Below, in pieces: positions 5,927-6,268 of a stretch of 6,268 nucleotides of DNA. Below the pieces are notes generated by a model. That model was not told the DNA's origin, did not search any database, and saw only the letters and a program-made list of their open reading frames with translations. A program made the position numbers and the translations under genes. This DNA is from Christensenella sp. UBA5399 (GTDB lineage: Bacteria; Bacillota; Clostridia; Christensenellales; Christensenellaceae). The DNA is taken from the NCBI GenBank assembly GCA_002407725.1, contig DHOD01000120.1, positions 2,615 through 8,882 on the forward strand, given 5' to 3'. Position 1 is the first letter of the stretch. Each line of letters opens with the position of its first letter.

Positions 5927-6181
5927 ATGGCGGAAAAAGAAATTGGCCAGTATATGGTCTACGATAAATCCAGCAGGATGATCAACACGTTGTATGTGCA
6001 GTTTGAGGAAGGGAAGGGCCTTGTGGATCCCCGCGATAAGGAAACGCTTGACCGGGGCGTGATGGGGTCGCATGTAGCCTGGGCGGACAAAGATATTGTA
6101 GGCGGGCAGTTCACCGACAATCTAGAGGATTATAAGTGGTCTGTCAATGAGGATTGCACAACTATTTTGAAAGACTTTTAA
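5927..6181 (+). CDS. Small acidic protein of unknown function
   Basis: I do not recognise this 84-residue product. It has no signal peptide, membrane segment or zinc-type cysteine cluster (one cysteine, near residue 77). It is acidic, with about 17 Asp/Glu against 10 Lys/Arg, and rich in aromatic residues (for example GQYMVYD near the start and AWADKDIVGGQF in the middle), which fits a small compact cytoplasmic domain. It is likely a real gene: GGGAG (5914-5918) lies 8 bases ahead of the ATG, a candidate promoter precedes it, and a terminator follows the stop codon. An in-frame GTG at 5924 is a weaker start. Its place after a corrinoid protein gene makes a role linked to methyl transfer possible, but nothing in the sequence proves it. 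Confidence 0.72.
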   Translation: MAEKEIGQYMVYDKSSRMINTLYVQFEEGKGLVDPRDKETLDRGVMGSHVAWADKDIVGGQFTDNLEDYKWSVNEDCTTILKDF

Positions 6182-6220
6182 CAAAAGCCGGCTGGGAACA
6201 GACATCAAGAAAATTTTCGG

Positions 6221-6249
6221 AGGCCCACAGCAGTTGCGGTGGGCTTTTT
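6221..6249 (+). terminator. Intrinsic terminator after the small acidic protein gene
   Basis: GCCCAC (6223-6228) pairs with GTGGGC (6239-6244); two further G-C pairs can form inside the loop. A T-run at 6245-6249 follows. It ends the transcript about 40 bases after the stop codon. Confidence 0.85.
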
Positions 6250-6268
6250 ATGTACAGAATCCACTGGC

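Noticed and set aside
1..6268. Mobile elements, CRISPR arrays, tRNA or rRNA genes
   Set aside because: No transposase or integrase coding sequence, regularly spaced repeats, terminal inverted repeats or structural RNA signatures were seen.

Overview
The window looks like a chromosomal segment from a strictly anaerobic, moderate-GC member of the Clostridia (Firmicutes). The reasons are the electron-bifurcating transhydrogenase pair NfnA/NfnB, a methyltransferase-type corrinoid protein, a YerB-like DUF3048 lipoprotein, strong AGGAGG-type ribosome binding sites and sigma-A-like promoters. A Christensenellaceae-like or related gut lineage would fit, but I cannot settle the taxonomy from the sequence.

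Layout from left to right. Positions 1-1776 hold a two-gene minus-strand operon, nfnA then nfnB, with nfnB running off the left edge; the two genes overlap in a TAATG. A 170-base divergent control region (1777-1946) carries a candidate promoter in each direction and two AT-rich inverted repeats. To its right on the plus strand are a TetR-family regulator (1947-2552) and a classical bacterial ferritin (2624-3145), which ends at a clear intrinsic terminator. A small lipoprotein with its own promoter follows (3275-3628). It converges on a minus-strand DUF3048/YerB-like lipoprotein (3726-4886), and the two share a bidirectional terminator. A 282-base divergent intergenic region then leads to a plus-strand corrinoid (B12-binding) protein (5169-5810) and a small acidic protein of unknown function (5927-6181), which ends at another terminator.

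How the genes may work together. NfnAB couples NADH and reduced ferredoxin to NADPH formation, ferritin stores iron and removes ferrous iron, and the TetR protein sits between them with candidate operators on its own promoter and near the nfnA promoter. A local redox/iron regulatory unit is plausible but inferred. The corrinoid protein would normally work with a substrate-specific methyltransferase and an acceptor methyltransferase; neither is encoded in the visible sequence.

No mobile element, CRISPR array, tRNA or rRNA was seen. No strongly supported new system is present. The most interesting items are the paired palindromes between nfnA and tetR, the corrinoid gene without a visible methyltransferase, and the unknown 84-residue protein next to it.
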